This document shows, piece after piece, positions 54,326-63,251 of a stretch of 64,000 nucleotides of DNA. Location of the stretch: NCBI RefSeq assembly GCF_000775995.1, contig NZ_CP009227.1:744001-808000 (forward strand), read 5' to 3'. The position numbers were made by a program, and so were the translations under genes. The stretch is from Treponema sp. OMZ 838. GTDB taxonomy: Bacteria; Spirochaetota; Spirochaetia; Treponematales; Treponemataceae. How positions within the stretch are numbered: the stretch's first letter is position 1; each line of letters starts with the position of its first letter. The notes under the pieces were generated by a model, which had not been told where the DNA came from, did not search any database, and saw only the letters and a list, made by a program, of their open reading frames with translations.

Positions 54326-54718
54326 AAGCCCTCTACGTTCCTTTCCATCATTATTATGCAGAGTTACCTATCTGTCAATGAGGAAGGCGCAAGGCAATTG
54401 CATCAGGTGGTTCTTGGCAACCCCGCAGAATAATGGAGATCGTCCAAGCAGAGTTGAACCTCTTCGCGGTTCAAATGCTTACCCAATCTCCATTATTCTG
54501 CAATTTTGATGTATTTGTCTGATGCAATTGTCCTTTTTCTCAAAAATAAAATGTGCAAAATTTTATCCAAAATTTTGCACAAAAGGACGGCAAAACCGCA
54601 TCGAGGCAAAAAAAAGGTGATAATCACGGTACGGCTAAAGGAGAGATGTAAAGGCCGTACAATGACTATCACCGGGATTAGCTATTGTTTGTATTAAGCC
54701 GACACGTAAGATTTAAGC
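54326..54718. other. Gene-free stretch with structured repeats
   Basis: Contains the long hairpin D2 (54393-54532), a 12-bp palindrome GTGCAAAATTTT/AAAATTTTGCAC (54553-54580), and Lys/Arg-rich chance frames. No gene with SD or recognisable protein is seen. Confidence 0.6.
54393..54532. repeat. Long hairpin repeat D2 between nhaC and znuA
   Basis: Outer arms CAATTGCATCAG (54395-54406) and CTGATGCAATTG (54519-54530); inner perfect 16-bp arms GCAGAATAATGGAGAT (54425-54440) and ATCTCCATTATTCTGC (54486-54501); apical stems AAGCA/TGCTT and TTGAACC/GGTTCAA. Shares CCCCGCAGAATRAT and the following ATGTGCAAAATTTTAT module with D1. Confidence 0.75.
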
Positions 54719-55696
54719 TTACCGTGCCAGGCTTTTGTAAATTTTTTCTATATTGGAGGTCATCCGTTCCATATAGGATAAACCGTCCTCAGCCGACTCG
54801 ATCGTATAAATTGTTTGCACCGAAGCCCCAACTTCTTTTGCTAAGGTAGCCGAAACTTGCGGGCTGGCCGCATTTTCGGAGAAAACAACTTTAATTCCAT
54901 ATTGGTTACAATAATCTGCTAATTTTGCTAATTGTTGTGCACTCGGTTCTCCGGCAGAAAATACATCTTCGACACTATTCTGTTCAAGCCCGAAGTCACG
55001 GCAAAGATAGCCGAACGCTGCGTGTCCGGTAACAAAACGGCGATGGGATACTTTAGCAAAATTATCGCGGTATTTTGCTAAAAGCGCATCAGCATTCGCA
55101 ATAAAAACTGCGGCATTCGCCTTATAGAAAGCGGCATTTGCAGGATCTACCTCGCTTAAACCGTCGGCGATATTCTTAACCATCACTTTAGCGGATTCAA
55201 GGCTCAACCACGCATGAGGATCAACTGCATCGTGGTCGTCATCATGATCATGGTCATGTTCGTCGTGATCATGATCGTGCTCATCTTCGTGGTGGTGGTG
55301 ATGATGATGGTGGTGTCCTTCTGCGAGTTCGATCGGTTTAATACCGTTACTTGCGCAGATAGTCTTTATCGTATCCTGCTTCACCGCATGGAGCGCATCC
55401 ATAAGCCACGGTTCCATACCCAAGCCGTTGTAAACAACGGCTTTTGCCTGCATTAAGAACTTCAGATCCCCAGCCTTTGGTTCAAAATCATGAGCTTCAA
55501 CTCCCGGCGGGATAATCGTATGGACATACACCTTATCTTTACCCACGATTTCCGTGAGTTCCTTCATCGCATCAAAGGTTGCTGCAACGGCAACTTTTCC
55601 TTCCATGTTTTTCTCGGTTTTTCCGCCGGCAAACAGATTTACCGCAGCGATGCCGAAAAACATCATACAAACTGCTGTAAAAAACAATTTCTTCAT
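54719..55696 (-). CDS. znuA: Zinc-type ABC transporter substrate-binding protein (ZnuA/TroA family)
   Basis: 325 residues with a signal peptide, cluster A-I metal-binding fold (FDAMKELTEIVGKDKVYVHTIIPPGVEAHDFEP; VDPHAWLS; RRFVTGHAAFGYLC; VFSENAASP) and a long His/Asp-rich loop (nine consecutive His near residue 128, then alternating His-Asp), typical of zinc-specific ZnuA. Captures Zn2+ in the periplasm. No permease or ATPase gene is nearby. SD GAGGAG precedes ATG. Repeated TTGCAA boxes upstream. Confidence 0.92.
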   Translation of the reverse strand: MKKLFFTAVCMMFFGIAAVNLFAGGKTEKNMEGKVAVAATFDAMKELTEIVGKDKVYVHTIIPPGVEAHDFEPKAGDLKFLMQAKAVVYNGLGMEPWLMDALHAVKQDTIKTICASNGIKPIELAEGHHHHHHHHHEDEHDHDHDEHDHDHDDDHDAVDPHAWLSLESAKVMVKNIADGLSEVDPANAAFYKANAAVFIANADALLAKYRDNFAKVSHRRFVTGHAAFGYLCRDFGLEQNSVEDVFSAGEPSAQQLAKLADYCNQYGIKVVFSENAASPQVSATLAKEVGASVQTIYTIESAEDGLSYMERMTSNIEKIYKSLAR

Positions 55697-55709
55697 TAAA
55701 AAACTCCTC

Positions 55710-55765
55710 TTGCAATGCTAGTTGCAAATCGGTTGCAAGTATACACAAATGCAAAAAGTTTGCAA
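55710..55765 (-). promoter_or_regulatory. TTGCAA repeat array upstream of znuA
   Basis: TTGCAA (self-palindromic) occurs at 55710, 55722, 55733 and 55760, with a near copy (ATGCAAA) at about 55749. Spacings of 11-12 nt place the boxes on one face of the helix. It starts 14 nt upstream of the znuA ATG and could be a metal-responsive operator array. Confidence 0.6.
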
Positions 55766-55832
55766 GTAGCAAATAAGAATAAAAATTAATTATATATCAC
55801 ACTTTTCTCTACTTGAGGTGCTTTTCCGCCCC

Positions 55833-55861
55833 TTTACAGAACCGGATATTAGTCATACAGT
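55833..55861 (+). promoter_or_regulatory. Putative leaderless promoter of sbcDC
   Basis: TTTACA (55833-55838), 17-bp spacer, TACAGT (55856-55861), then 7 nt to the ATG at 55869. Confidence 0.65.
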
Positions 55862-55868
55862 AGCAAGG

Positions 55869-57200
55869 ATGAAACTGCTCCATACCGCTGACCTGCATTT
55901 GGGAAAGACGCTGCATGAAACGCCGCTGCTCGGCATACAAGAAAAAATGCTGAACGATATTCATGATATCCTTACACGAGACGACTATGCAGCACTGATT
56001 ATCGCAGGCGATGTGTATGACCGCGCTATTCCTTCGGCGGAGGCGGTTTCGCTTTTCAGCCGATTCCTTGCACGGATACGGGAGGATTGTCCCGATACGG
56101 CAGTGCTTATCATTCCCGGTAATCATGACTCCGCGCAGCGGCTCGCCTTTGCCCGCGAAATACTGCAAAACCAGCGCATTTATATTGCGCAGGATACAAG
56201 CAGGCTTACCGATCCGGTGATTCTTACCAAGGGCGCGGAAAAACTTGCGGTATACCTGCTCCCCTTTTTAAACTTCGGCGCTTTTTCGGAAGAAACAAAA
56301 GAAGCGTATCATACGGCAGGGGATTCACAGGCGGAAATGGCGGCGGTTGCGTCGCACATACTGAAACAAGCGGTACGGCCGGGCATACCCGCGCTGTTAG
56401 CGGCGCACCTCTTTACCGTCGGCGGGCAGAGCTCCTCCAGCGAGCGCACCTTTATCGGTACCGCTGAATATGTCAATCCCGACCTTTTTTCTTTTTTCGA
56501 TTATGTTGCGCTCGGGCACCTGCACCGCTGCCAACGGATAACCGACAGAATGTATTATTCCGGTTCGCCCCTCCCCTACTCCTTTGATGAATCGGAGGAT
56601 GCCAAGTGCGTCCTTTCGATAGATATCGACTGCACGCCGAAACAAAATACCGCCGGAAAGAACAACAAGAAGAAAGTTAGTGCGGAACTCTTCGATACTG
56701 AGACAACTAAAGCTCATGCGGAGCTTTTCGATGCGGAAATAACGAAATCCCGCACGGAACTGTTTAATACGGCAAATCAGCAGTCCGATATGAACAATGC
56801 AAAGGCTCCGCTCAACATTGAGCGGATACCCATTATTTCCGAACGTCCGCTTAAACGGCTGGAAGGCAATTTTGAAGAGTTCTTTACCGGAAACCGCTAC
56901 GACGAATGGAGCGGCTGCTATCTGGAAATCACCCTGAACGATGCCGAGGTTATTGCGCACCCGATGCAGTTGCTGCGGCAAAAATTTCCGTTTTTGCTGA
57001 GTATCCGGCAAAAGAGCTTTATGAATCGGGAACAGCAGGACGGAGAAGAACAGCTGACCCTCCGGGAACGGACGGCTGAAGACCCGCTCACGCTAGCCGA
57101 AAATTTTAGCCGGTTTGAAATCGTCATTAACGGCGAGCCGAACCAAATGAAGCAAGAGCTTTTTGAACAGCTTTGCAAAGAGGCTATAGATGAGACCTAA
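55869..57200 (+). CDS. sbcD: Nuclease SbcCD subunit D
   Basis: 443 residues. Mre11-type phosphoesterase motifs: HTADLHLGKTL (I), AGDVYDRA (II), IPGNHDS (III) and GHLHRCQ (V). A non-conserved insert of about 60 residues (about 250-310) contains three diverged units AELFDTETTKAH, AELFDAEITKSR and TELFNTANQQ. Start at 55869 (MKLLHTADLH) fits promoter and family. Its stop overlaps sbcC by 11 nt. Confidence 0.94.
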   Translation: MKLLHTADLHLGKTLHETPLLGIQEKMLNDIHDILTRDDYAALIIAGDVYDRAIPSAEAVSLFSRFLARIREDCPDTAVLIIPGNHDSAQRLAFAREILQNQRIYIAQDTSRLTDPVILTKGAEKLAVYLLPFLNFGAFSEETKEAYHTAGDSQAEMAAVASHILKQAVRPGIPALLAAHLFTVGGQSSSSERTFIGTAEYVNPDLFSFFDYVALGHLHRCQRITDRMYYSGSPLPYSFDESEDAKCVLSIDIDCTPKQNTAGKNNKKKVSAELFDTETTKAHAELFDAEITKSRTELFNTANQQSDMNNAKAPLNIERIPIISERPLKRLEGNFEEFFTGNRYDEWSGCYLEITLNDAEVIAHPMQLLRQKFPFLLSIRQKSFMNREQQDGEEQLTLRERTAEDPLTLAENFSRFEIVINGEPNQMKQELFEQLCKEAIDET

Positions 57201-60200
57201 AGAACTGATATTGCACAACATCGGCCCTTTTACCGGCGAGCATACCGTCAACTTTGACAGCCTCGGCTCCCTCTTTTTAATTTACGGACAAACCGGCGCC
57301 GGAAAGACCACGCTCTTCGACGCCATTTCCTACGCCTTCTACGGAAAACCGCTCGGCGGTAGATCAGGCGTTATGCGCAACTTGCGGAGCCACTTTGCGG
57401 ACGACTATGCAGTCTCCGATGTTATACTCACCTTTTTTATCGGAGCGCAGCTGTACCGAATAAAACGGCAGCTGCCGTATACCAAAGAAGGCCGGAAACT
57501 GGAAACACCGGAAGAAGTCTCCCTTGAATGCTACGAAAACGGCAGCTGGGAAAACCGCTCATCGACTAACAAGCGGGAAACCGATGCTTCAATCCAAAAT
57601 CTGATTAAGCTTTCCGACAAAGAGTTCAGCCGCATCGTCCTTTTGCCGCAGGGAGAATTTGCGCAGTTTTTGCGGGCACAGTCGAGCGATAAAAAAGAGA
57701 CGCTGATGCACCTGTTTCCTATCAAGCGATATTCGGATTTGATGCAGGAAGCGAAGCTCCGCGCAGACACGCTGCAGCAGGAAGCGCATACAATAGAAGC
57801 AAACCTCGAAACCCTGCATACCCGCTTTGTGTACCACCGTTACGAAAGCGACCGCGCAGAGCTGCTGAACGAAATTGACCGTATCAGGGATGAACACGGC
57901 GGCGTCTTGACCACCTTACAGACAAAGAACACCGAGCTTGAGCAGGAAAAAATACTTGCAGAGAAGCGGAAAGAGCTGGAGCGGGTTACCGAAGAGCTGG
58001 AAGCATGCCGCATCCGCGAAGAGGATATCCGCAATTTAAAAGCGAAGATCGAAAAAGCGCAGCGGGCGGCTCCGCTCGCAGTCCACGTAAATCAGCTCCT
58101 TGAGTTGGAAGCGGCATGTGCGGCGGACGAGCGGCAGATACGGGAAAAACGGGAACGCATGGAAGAACTGACCGCTCGTATGAACGCTTTGCAGGAACGG
58201 CACAACGAGATCACCGCAAAAGAGCAGCAGCGGGACAGCCTCTATGCCGTCATCGACTCGCTGCGGAAAGCCGCCGTGTTGGAACAGGAAATCGAAACGG
58301 AGCAAGCCGAAGAAGGCAAGCTGAAACGCACCGCTGCTGCCGCCCAAGCGCAACTGCAACGCATCGAAGCGCAGCTCGCCGCCGTTACGGAAAAAACCGC
58401 AGCCATTGCTCCCGCCGTCGATGCGCTTGACGAGCGGGAACACGCCTACCGCAGCCTGCAAACCCGGCTCGACATGGAGAAACAGCTGCACGAGATCTTA
58501 TGCAAGCAGGAGCAGCTTGCTACCTTTTTGCACAGCTATGCACAGGCTGCGGATAATGCGCGGACACAGCTTGCGGAGATCGCCCGTGATTACGATATTC
58601 AAACGGAACAGATCAATAGAATAGAAGAAGAAAAAAAGGCAGCGGAACGGCAGCGTGCGGCGGCGGCACTCGCGGAACACCTCGAAGAAGGAAGCCCCTG
58701 CCCCGTCTGCGGTTCGGTACATCACCCCGCACCGGCTCAAGGTATGTCAGAAAGTGCGTTCAGCTTTGACGAGCGGATAGAAGCGGCAAAACGGAGCGCA
58801 GCAAAACTACAGCACGAAAAAGAAAAAGCCCAGACGGCGCTCGCCGGTGCGGAGGCTTCGTATACAAATTATCAAAAGCAAATAGATGAACGGGCTGCCG
58901 CTGCGGAAGATTTACAGCTGCGGTATAAAGAATGCAGCGCGGTGCCCTTTCCTGAAGGAAAGGATGCGGCGGAGAGCCGCATTAAGGAAACCGCTCAGCA
59001 GATAAACGAAGCGGTGCAAGCGTACAACGCATCCCGCAAAGCCTTTGCCGAACACAAAACGCTGGAAGAAGAAGCCCGTCGTTTGCAGCGGGAGCGGCAG
59101 GAATGTACGCAGCAGCACCATAGCGCGGAACAACGCTTAAGCGGAGTTTCCGCCGCGCTGCAAGAAAAACGCCGCCAGTTTGACCAAGCTTTTTCCCAGC
59201 TACCCAAAAACCGGCGCAGCGTTCAGTTGAGTTCGGATACGGAAATTTTTGACAAACAGGGAACCGGAGGCAAAGCCAAAGCCCTCAATGCCCCTGCCGG
59301 CAAGACTGCACCGGAGCAATACGAAGTACCCGATGCGGAAACTGCGTTGGAACAATGCGAAGCGCTGCTGCAGGAACTCAAACTGACTATCAACGCTTAT
59401 CATACCGATGTTTCAGAAGCAACGCAAAACCTTGAACGAATCCGCGGTGAACTTTCCGCGGCGGAAACGCACGGACAGGAACGCTCGCAGCAGCGCAGCG
59501 AAAAAACGGCATTACTCGAAGCCGCGTATATAAAGGAAGGTTTTGCCGATTTGCAGGATTTACAGCAAGCCGTGTGCAGTGAACCGGAAGTTGCGCAGTG
59601 GAAAACCGAAATCGACACCTTTTATGAGCAGTACGCGGCGTATAAACAGGCGGCTGCCGGATTGGAAAAAGACGTTACCGCGACTGAGCCGCGCGATCTC
59701 GATGAGATGGAAGCCGCCGTCGAAGCCCTGCGCCAACGGTATGATGAAATACAGGCTCGGCTCGAAGTTCTCAATACGGAGAAAGCAAAGCTGGAGGAGC
59801 TGCACGCCCAGCACACGGAACTGACAAAAGCCCTCGCAGTTAAAACAGCGGAGGCGCAAAACTGGGTAGCCCTTGCGAAAGACCTCTGCGGCAGCAATCC
59901 GCGGAAGCTCCAGTTCGACACGTGGATCCTTTCCGCCTTTTTGCATGAAGTAACCGTGTTTGCAAATAAGCGACTTGAGCGGATGAGTGAAGGACGGTAC
60001 CGGCTTGCCGTCAGCGAAGAGCACGGCGCAGGGAACGCATACCGAGGCCTCGACTTGGAAATCGCCGACGCCTACACCGGTAAGTGCCGCCCCTCCGCAA
60101 CCCTCTCCGGCGGGGAAACGTTTATGGCCTCCATCAGCCTTGCACTCGGCCTTGCCGATTCCATCCAGGCACGGGCAGGCGGCATCAGAATAGATTCGAT

Positions 60201-60399
60201 GTTCATCGACGAAGGCTTCGGGTCGCTCGACGAAAAAGCCCTGGAAAACGCCGTCAGCATCTTAGATGAAATACGTGGGAACCGGATGGTCGGCATCATC
60301 TCTCATGTCGGCGAACTGCAAAGCCGCATCCCACAAAAAATTGAAGTAATAAAAACCGGAACAGGTTCCTCCATCCGGCAAGGCAAGGCGCAACCTTGA
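57190..60399 (+). CDS. sbcC: Nuclease SbcCD subunit C
   Basis: 1069-residue SMC/Rad50-like ATPase partner of SbcD. Walker A GQTGAGKTTL (about 34-43), Q-loop region RIVLLPQGEFAQF, long coiled coils with zinc hook CPVC (about 504-507), ABC signature LSGGETFMASISLALGL and Walker B SMFIDEGFGSLDE. SbcCD opens DNA hairpins and processes ends, relevant to the many palindromes of this window. Confidence 0.95.
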   Translation: MRPKELILHNIGPFTGEHTVNFDSLGSLFLIYGQTGAGKTTLFDAISYAFYGKPLGGRSGVMRNLRSHFADDYAVSDVILTFFIGAQLYRIKRQLPYTKEGRKLETPEEVSLECYENGSWENRSSTNKRETDASIQNLIKLSDKEFSRIVLLPQGEFAQFLRAQSSDKKETLMHLFPIKRYSDLMQEAKLRADTLQQEAHTIEANLETLHTRFVYHRYESDRAELLNEIDRIRDEHGGVLTTLQTKNTELEQEKILAEKRKELERVTEELEACRIREEDIRNLKAKIEKAQRAAPLAVHVNQLLELEAACAADERQIREKRERMEELTARMNALQERHNEITAKEQQRDSLYAVIDSLRKAAVLEQEIETEQAEEGKLKRTAAAAQAQLQRIEAQLAAVTEKTAAIAPAVDALDEREHAYRSLQTRLDMEKQLHEILCKQEQLATFLHSYAQAADNARTQLAEIARDYDIQTEQINRIEEEKKAAERQRAAAALAEHLEEGSPCPVCGSVHHPAPAQGMSESAFSFDERIEAAKRSAAKLQHEKEKAQTALAGAEASYTNYQKQIDERAAAAEDLQLRYKECSAVPFPEGKDAAESRIKETAQQINEAVQAYNASRKAFAEHKTLEEEARRLQRERQECTQQHHSAEQRLSGVSAALQEKRRQFDQAFSQLPKNRRSVQLSSDTEIFDKQGTGGKAKALNAPAGKTAPEQYEVPDAETALEQCEALLQELKLTINAYHTDVSEATQNLERIRGELSAAETHGQERSQQRSEKTALLEAAYIKEGFADLQDLQQAVCSEPEVAQWKTEIDTFYEQYAAYKQAAAGLEKDVTATEPRDLDEMEAAVEALRQRYDEIQARLEVLNTEKAKLEELHAQHTELTKALAVKTAEAQNWVALAKDLCGSNPRKLQFDTWILSAFLHEVTVFANKRLERMSEGRYRLAVSEEHGAGNAYRGLDLEIADAYTGKCRPSATLSGGETFMASISLALGLADSIQARAGGIRIDSMFIDEGFGSLDEKALENAVSILDEIRGNRMVGIISHVGELQSRIPQKIEVIKTGTGSSIRQGKAQP

Positions 60400-60424
60400 C
60401 TTTACTCGGATGGGAGTATAGTAT
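60396..60424 (+). promoter_or_regulatory. Promoter of the MMPL transporter gene
   Basis: TTGACT (60396-60401), 17-bp spacer, TAGTAT (60419-60424), overlapping the sbcC stop codon. A short imperfect hairpin (GGGATTCTTTAAA region, 60443-60480) lies in the leader. Confidence 0.55.
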
Positions 60425-60500
60425 AGGGACTCTTAATTAATTTTCGGGATTCTTTAAATACCCTAGCTTTAGAGTATCCCGCTTGTCAAAGTAGGTGCTT

Positions 60501-63212
60501 ATGAATTTGAAAAACGCACTGGTTAAAAGGCTATACAAACATCCGCGTATTATTTTGGGTACTATCCTCGGCATCACGCTCTTCTTTGCACTACAGCTTC
60601 CGCGTGTCCGATTTGATAATAATAATTTCCGCTTTATACCGGAAAGCGATCCATCACGGATAGCCGACGCCGAAATGGCAAAGATATTCGGAGATTCGGT
60701 GCCGCTCTTGATAGGAATCCAACGGCATTATTCGACAGTCGTTAATCGGGAATTTCTAGAAAAAATGCAGGAGCTGGATAAGCAATTGCTTGCATTACCG
60801 TTAGTGAAAAACGTTGTATCATTGACGAGAACAACCCATATCGAAGCGGTCGGTGATTCAATTGTGAACGAAAAGCTTGTGCCGGAACATTTAACCGGTT
60901 CACAGGAAGAATTGAACACAATTACCGAAAGACTCCGTTCGATGGAAACCTATAACCGAAGCTTGGTTTCCGACGATTTAAAAGCGACACAAACTATTAT
61001 CTTCCTTAACGTCAAACAGGAAGAAAGCGGTTCGCCGGAAACGGTTGCCGTATGCCGTGAGGTGATGCGCATCGCGGAGGAATGGGACTTCCCCGACTCC
61101 GTTACCTACGTAACCGGCGCACCGGTATTCAGCGAAATTGTCAACGAAGCAACCGGGCATGATTTAATGTTCCTTGTGCCTATCGTCGTCATCGTAGTTG
61201 CTGGGGTTTTATTCTTTTCATTTAGAAGATTTACCGGCGTATTTTTACCGCTGCTCACCGTAATTATTTCATGCATCTGGGCGATCGGTGCAATGGCGTT
61301 GCTGCACATTCCATTGACCATTCTTTCGACGGTGCTTCCCGTCATCCTGATTGCCGTCGGCAGTGCATACGGTATTCATGTTATCAATCACTATTTTGAT
61401 GAAGTAACGCAGAGTAAGGAAATCTCTACCGAAACTCATTCGGCACAGATTGTCGAAGCTATGGCGCGGGTTATTCCGCCGGTTTTTTTAGCGGCGCTTA
61501 CAACCTTTGCCGGTTTTGTATCATTCTGTTTTACGAGCGTTGTCCCGATTTTTGAGTTCGGTATCTTTTCGAGCTTCGGCGTCCTTTCAGCCTTTATTGT
61601 TGCGGTAACACTTATCCCTGCAATTCTTATTTTGCGCGGACCGCGGAATCCGACTATCGGCGGGCGCTTTGGGGCAAAATCGAGCCATAGCGGCATTATC
61701 GATCGGATTATTGCAGATACGCTGATGATTATTCATGCACACAAGCGCAGTGTACTTTTGGTCAGCGTTGGCTGTATCATTTTTGCGGGTTTAGGAATTT
61801 CAAAACTCGTTATCGATAACGTATTAATGGAATATTTTGAACCGGATGTGCAGGTTGTCCGATCCGATACCTTTATCCGCGAAAACTTCGGCGGTTCAAA
61901 GTTACTGAACCTAATTATCACGGGTACGAAACAGGGTGATGTTATCCGGCCGGACGTATTGCAGGCAATCGATTCACTTGCCGAGTATGCGGAAGAAAAT
62001 ATCCCCGAAGTAGGAAAAATAACATCGCTGGCGGATGTTATTAAACGGTTCAATCAAGTGTATAACGCGGATGCTCCGGCAACGGGACTCGTACCTACCG
62101 GTAAAAACTCCACGGGAAAAGGAGAAGAAGATTCATTTGGTGATTTCGGGGACTTCGGAGATACGGACAGCTCATGGGGCTTTGATGATACTGACTCATG
62201 GAGTAATTCGGAGCCATCGGCAGCAGCATCCGGTAAAACAGGGAACACCGCTGTGAAAACACAAAAAGAACCGGTGTATACTTTTTCCGAACTCATCGAA
62301 AAACTTGCAGCTGCTCAAACAGCCCGCCGCGGCAGATATGTTTCTGCGACCGAGGTGATTGATGCGTTAAAGAAAGATGTCAATTATAAAGGCGCTGCCT
62401 ACTACGAAATTCCTACGGAGCCGCAAAAATACGGAAAAGAGACGCAGGAAGAACTTACTGCACTTATTCAAAATTATCTTCTTCTGATGGCGGGGAATGT
62501 GCAGGACTTTATCGACGACACATATACTCCGACCACGCTTAAAGTAAATATTCAGCTAAGGACGCTCGGTCAACAAGACAGCGAACGGGCATTGCAAGCA
62601 ATTATGGCGTATGTCAAGGATAATTTTCCCAAAGATATATCGGTAGAACCGAACGGTTCAATGTTTATCGAGCAGTCGTTGAATACCCTTGTAGTACAGT
62701 CCCAGCTGATTTCCGTGGCGGTGTCGTTCGGCATTGTATTTTTAATTTTAGCAGTCTATTACCGCTCCATTATTGCAGGTATTATCGGCATTATCCCGCT
62801 GATGATTTCCGTTGCACTGAATTTTGGTTTTATGGGAATCGTCGGTATAAAGCTCAATATCGGTACGGCAATGGTGGCAAGTTTTGCAATCGGTATCGGT
62901 ATCGATTATACCATCCACTATTTGGCGGCCTATCACCATGAGTATACCAAACGGCGCGACGACCGGAATTTCCTTATCCACACGTTCTACGGTTCCGGTA
63001 AGGCAATTCTGTTTAATGCGGTGTCGGTTGGTGCGGGCTTTGCCGTTTTAATACTTTCAAAGTTTAATATGCTATCCGAACTCGGTCTATTGATTGCGTT
63101 GGTGATGGGTACCAGCTCTTTTGCCAGCTTAACGGTATTACCAACCATCCTTTCGATTGTAAAGCCGCGGTTTATTACTAAAGCCTTACCGGGGGATAGT
63201 ACAGAGCCGTAG
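60501..63212 (+). CDS. MMPL/RND-superfamily membrane transporter
   Basis: About 903 residues in two RND halves: TM1 plus large periplasmic loop, TM bundle about 215-370 (GSAYGIHVINHYFDE), second TM at about 415, periplasmic loop, TM bundle about 725-890 (ASFAIGIGIDYTIHYLAAYHHE). A Gly/Asp/Ser-rich insert (about 535-575, FGDFGDFGDTD) interrupts loop 2. ATG at 60501 rather than GTG 60495. Paired with a LolA-like gene, suggesting envelope lipid or lipoprotein transport. Confidence 0.9.
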   Translation: MNLKNALVKRLYKHPRIILGTILGITLFFALQLPRVRFDNNNFRFIPESDPSRIADAEMAKIFGDSVPLLIGIQRHYSTVVNREFLEKMQELDKQLLALPLVKNVVSLTRTTHIEAVGDSIVNEKLVPEHLTGSQEELNTITERLRSMETYNRSLVSDDLKATQTIIFLNVKQEESGSPETVAVCREVMRIAEEWDFPDSVTYVTGAPVFSEIVNEATGHDLMFLVPIVVIVVAGVLFFSFRRFTGVFLPLLTVIISCIWAIGAMALLHIPLTILSTVLPVILIAVGSAYGIHVINHYFDEVTQSKEISTETHSAQIVEAMARVIPPVFLAALTTFAGFVSFCFTSVVPIFEFGIFSSFGVLSAFIVAVTLIPAILILRGPRNPTIGGRFGAKSSHSGIIDRIIADTLMIIHAHKRSVLLVSVGCIIFAGLGISKLVIDNVLMEYFEPDVQVVRSDTFIRENFGGSKLLNLIITGTKQGDVIRPDVLQAIDSLAEYAEENIPEVGKITSLADVIKRFNQVYNADAPATGLVPTGKNSTGKGEEDSFGDFGDFGDTDSSWGFDDTDSWSNSEPSAAASGKTGNTAVKTQKEPVYTFSELIEKLAAAQTARRGRYVSATEVIDALKKDVNYKGAAYYEIPTEPQKYGKETQEELTALIQNYLLLMAGNVQDFIDDTYTPTTLKVNIQLRTLGQQDSERALQAIMAYVKDNFPKDISVEPNGSMFIEQSLNTLVVQSQLISVAVSFGIVFLILAVYYRSIIAGIIGIIPLMISVALNFGFMGIVGIKLNIGTAMVASFAIGIGIDYTIHYLAAYHHEYTKRRDDRNFLIHTFYGSGKAILFNAVSVGAGFAVLILSKFNMLSELGLLIALVMGTSSFASLTVLPTILSIVKPRFITKALPGDSTEP

Positions 63213-63251
63213 GCTTTGATATTTTTCTAAAAGATTTTTATGGAGGTAACA

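Noticed and set aside
45319-54580. Integron attC sites or a CRISPR array as explanation for the hairpin clusters
   Set aside because: No RYYYAAC/GTTRRRY core pairs, no integrase, and no regularly spaced direct repeats with unique spacers.
54506-54697. Small basic ORF between nhaC and znuA
   Set aside because: No SD, composition from the repeat region, and overlaps the D2 outer arm and the AAAATTTT palindrome.
54719-55696. Complete zinc ABC transporter operon
   Set aside because: Neither a permease nor an ATPase gene flanks znuA; the neighbours are a repeat region and sbcD.
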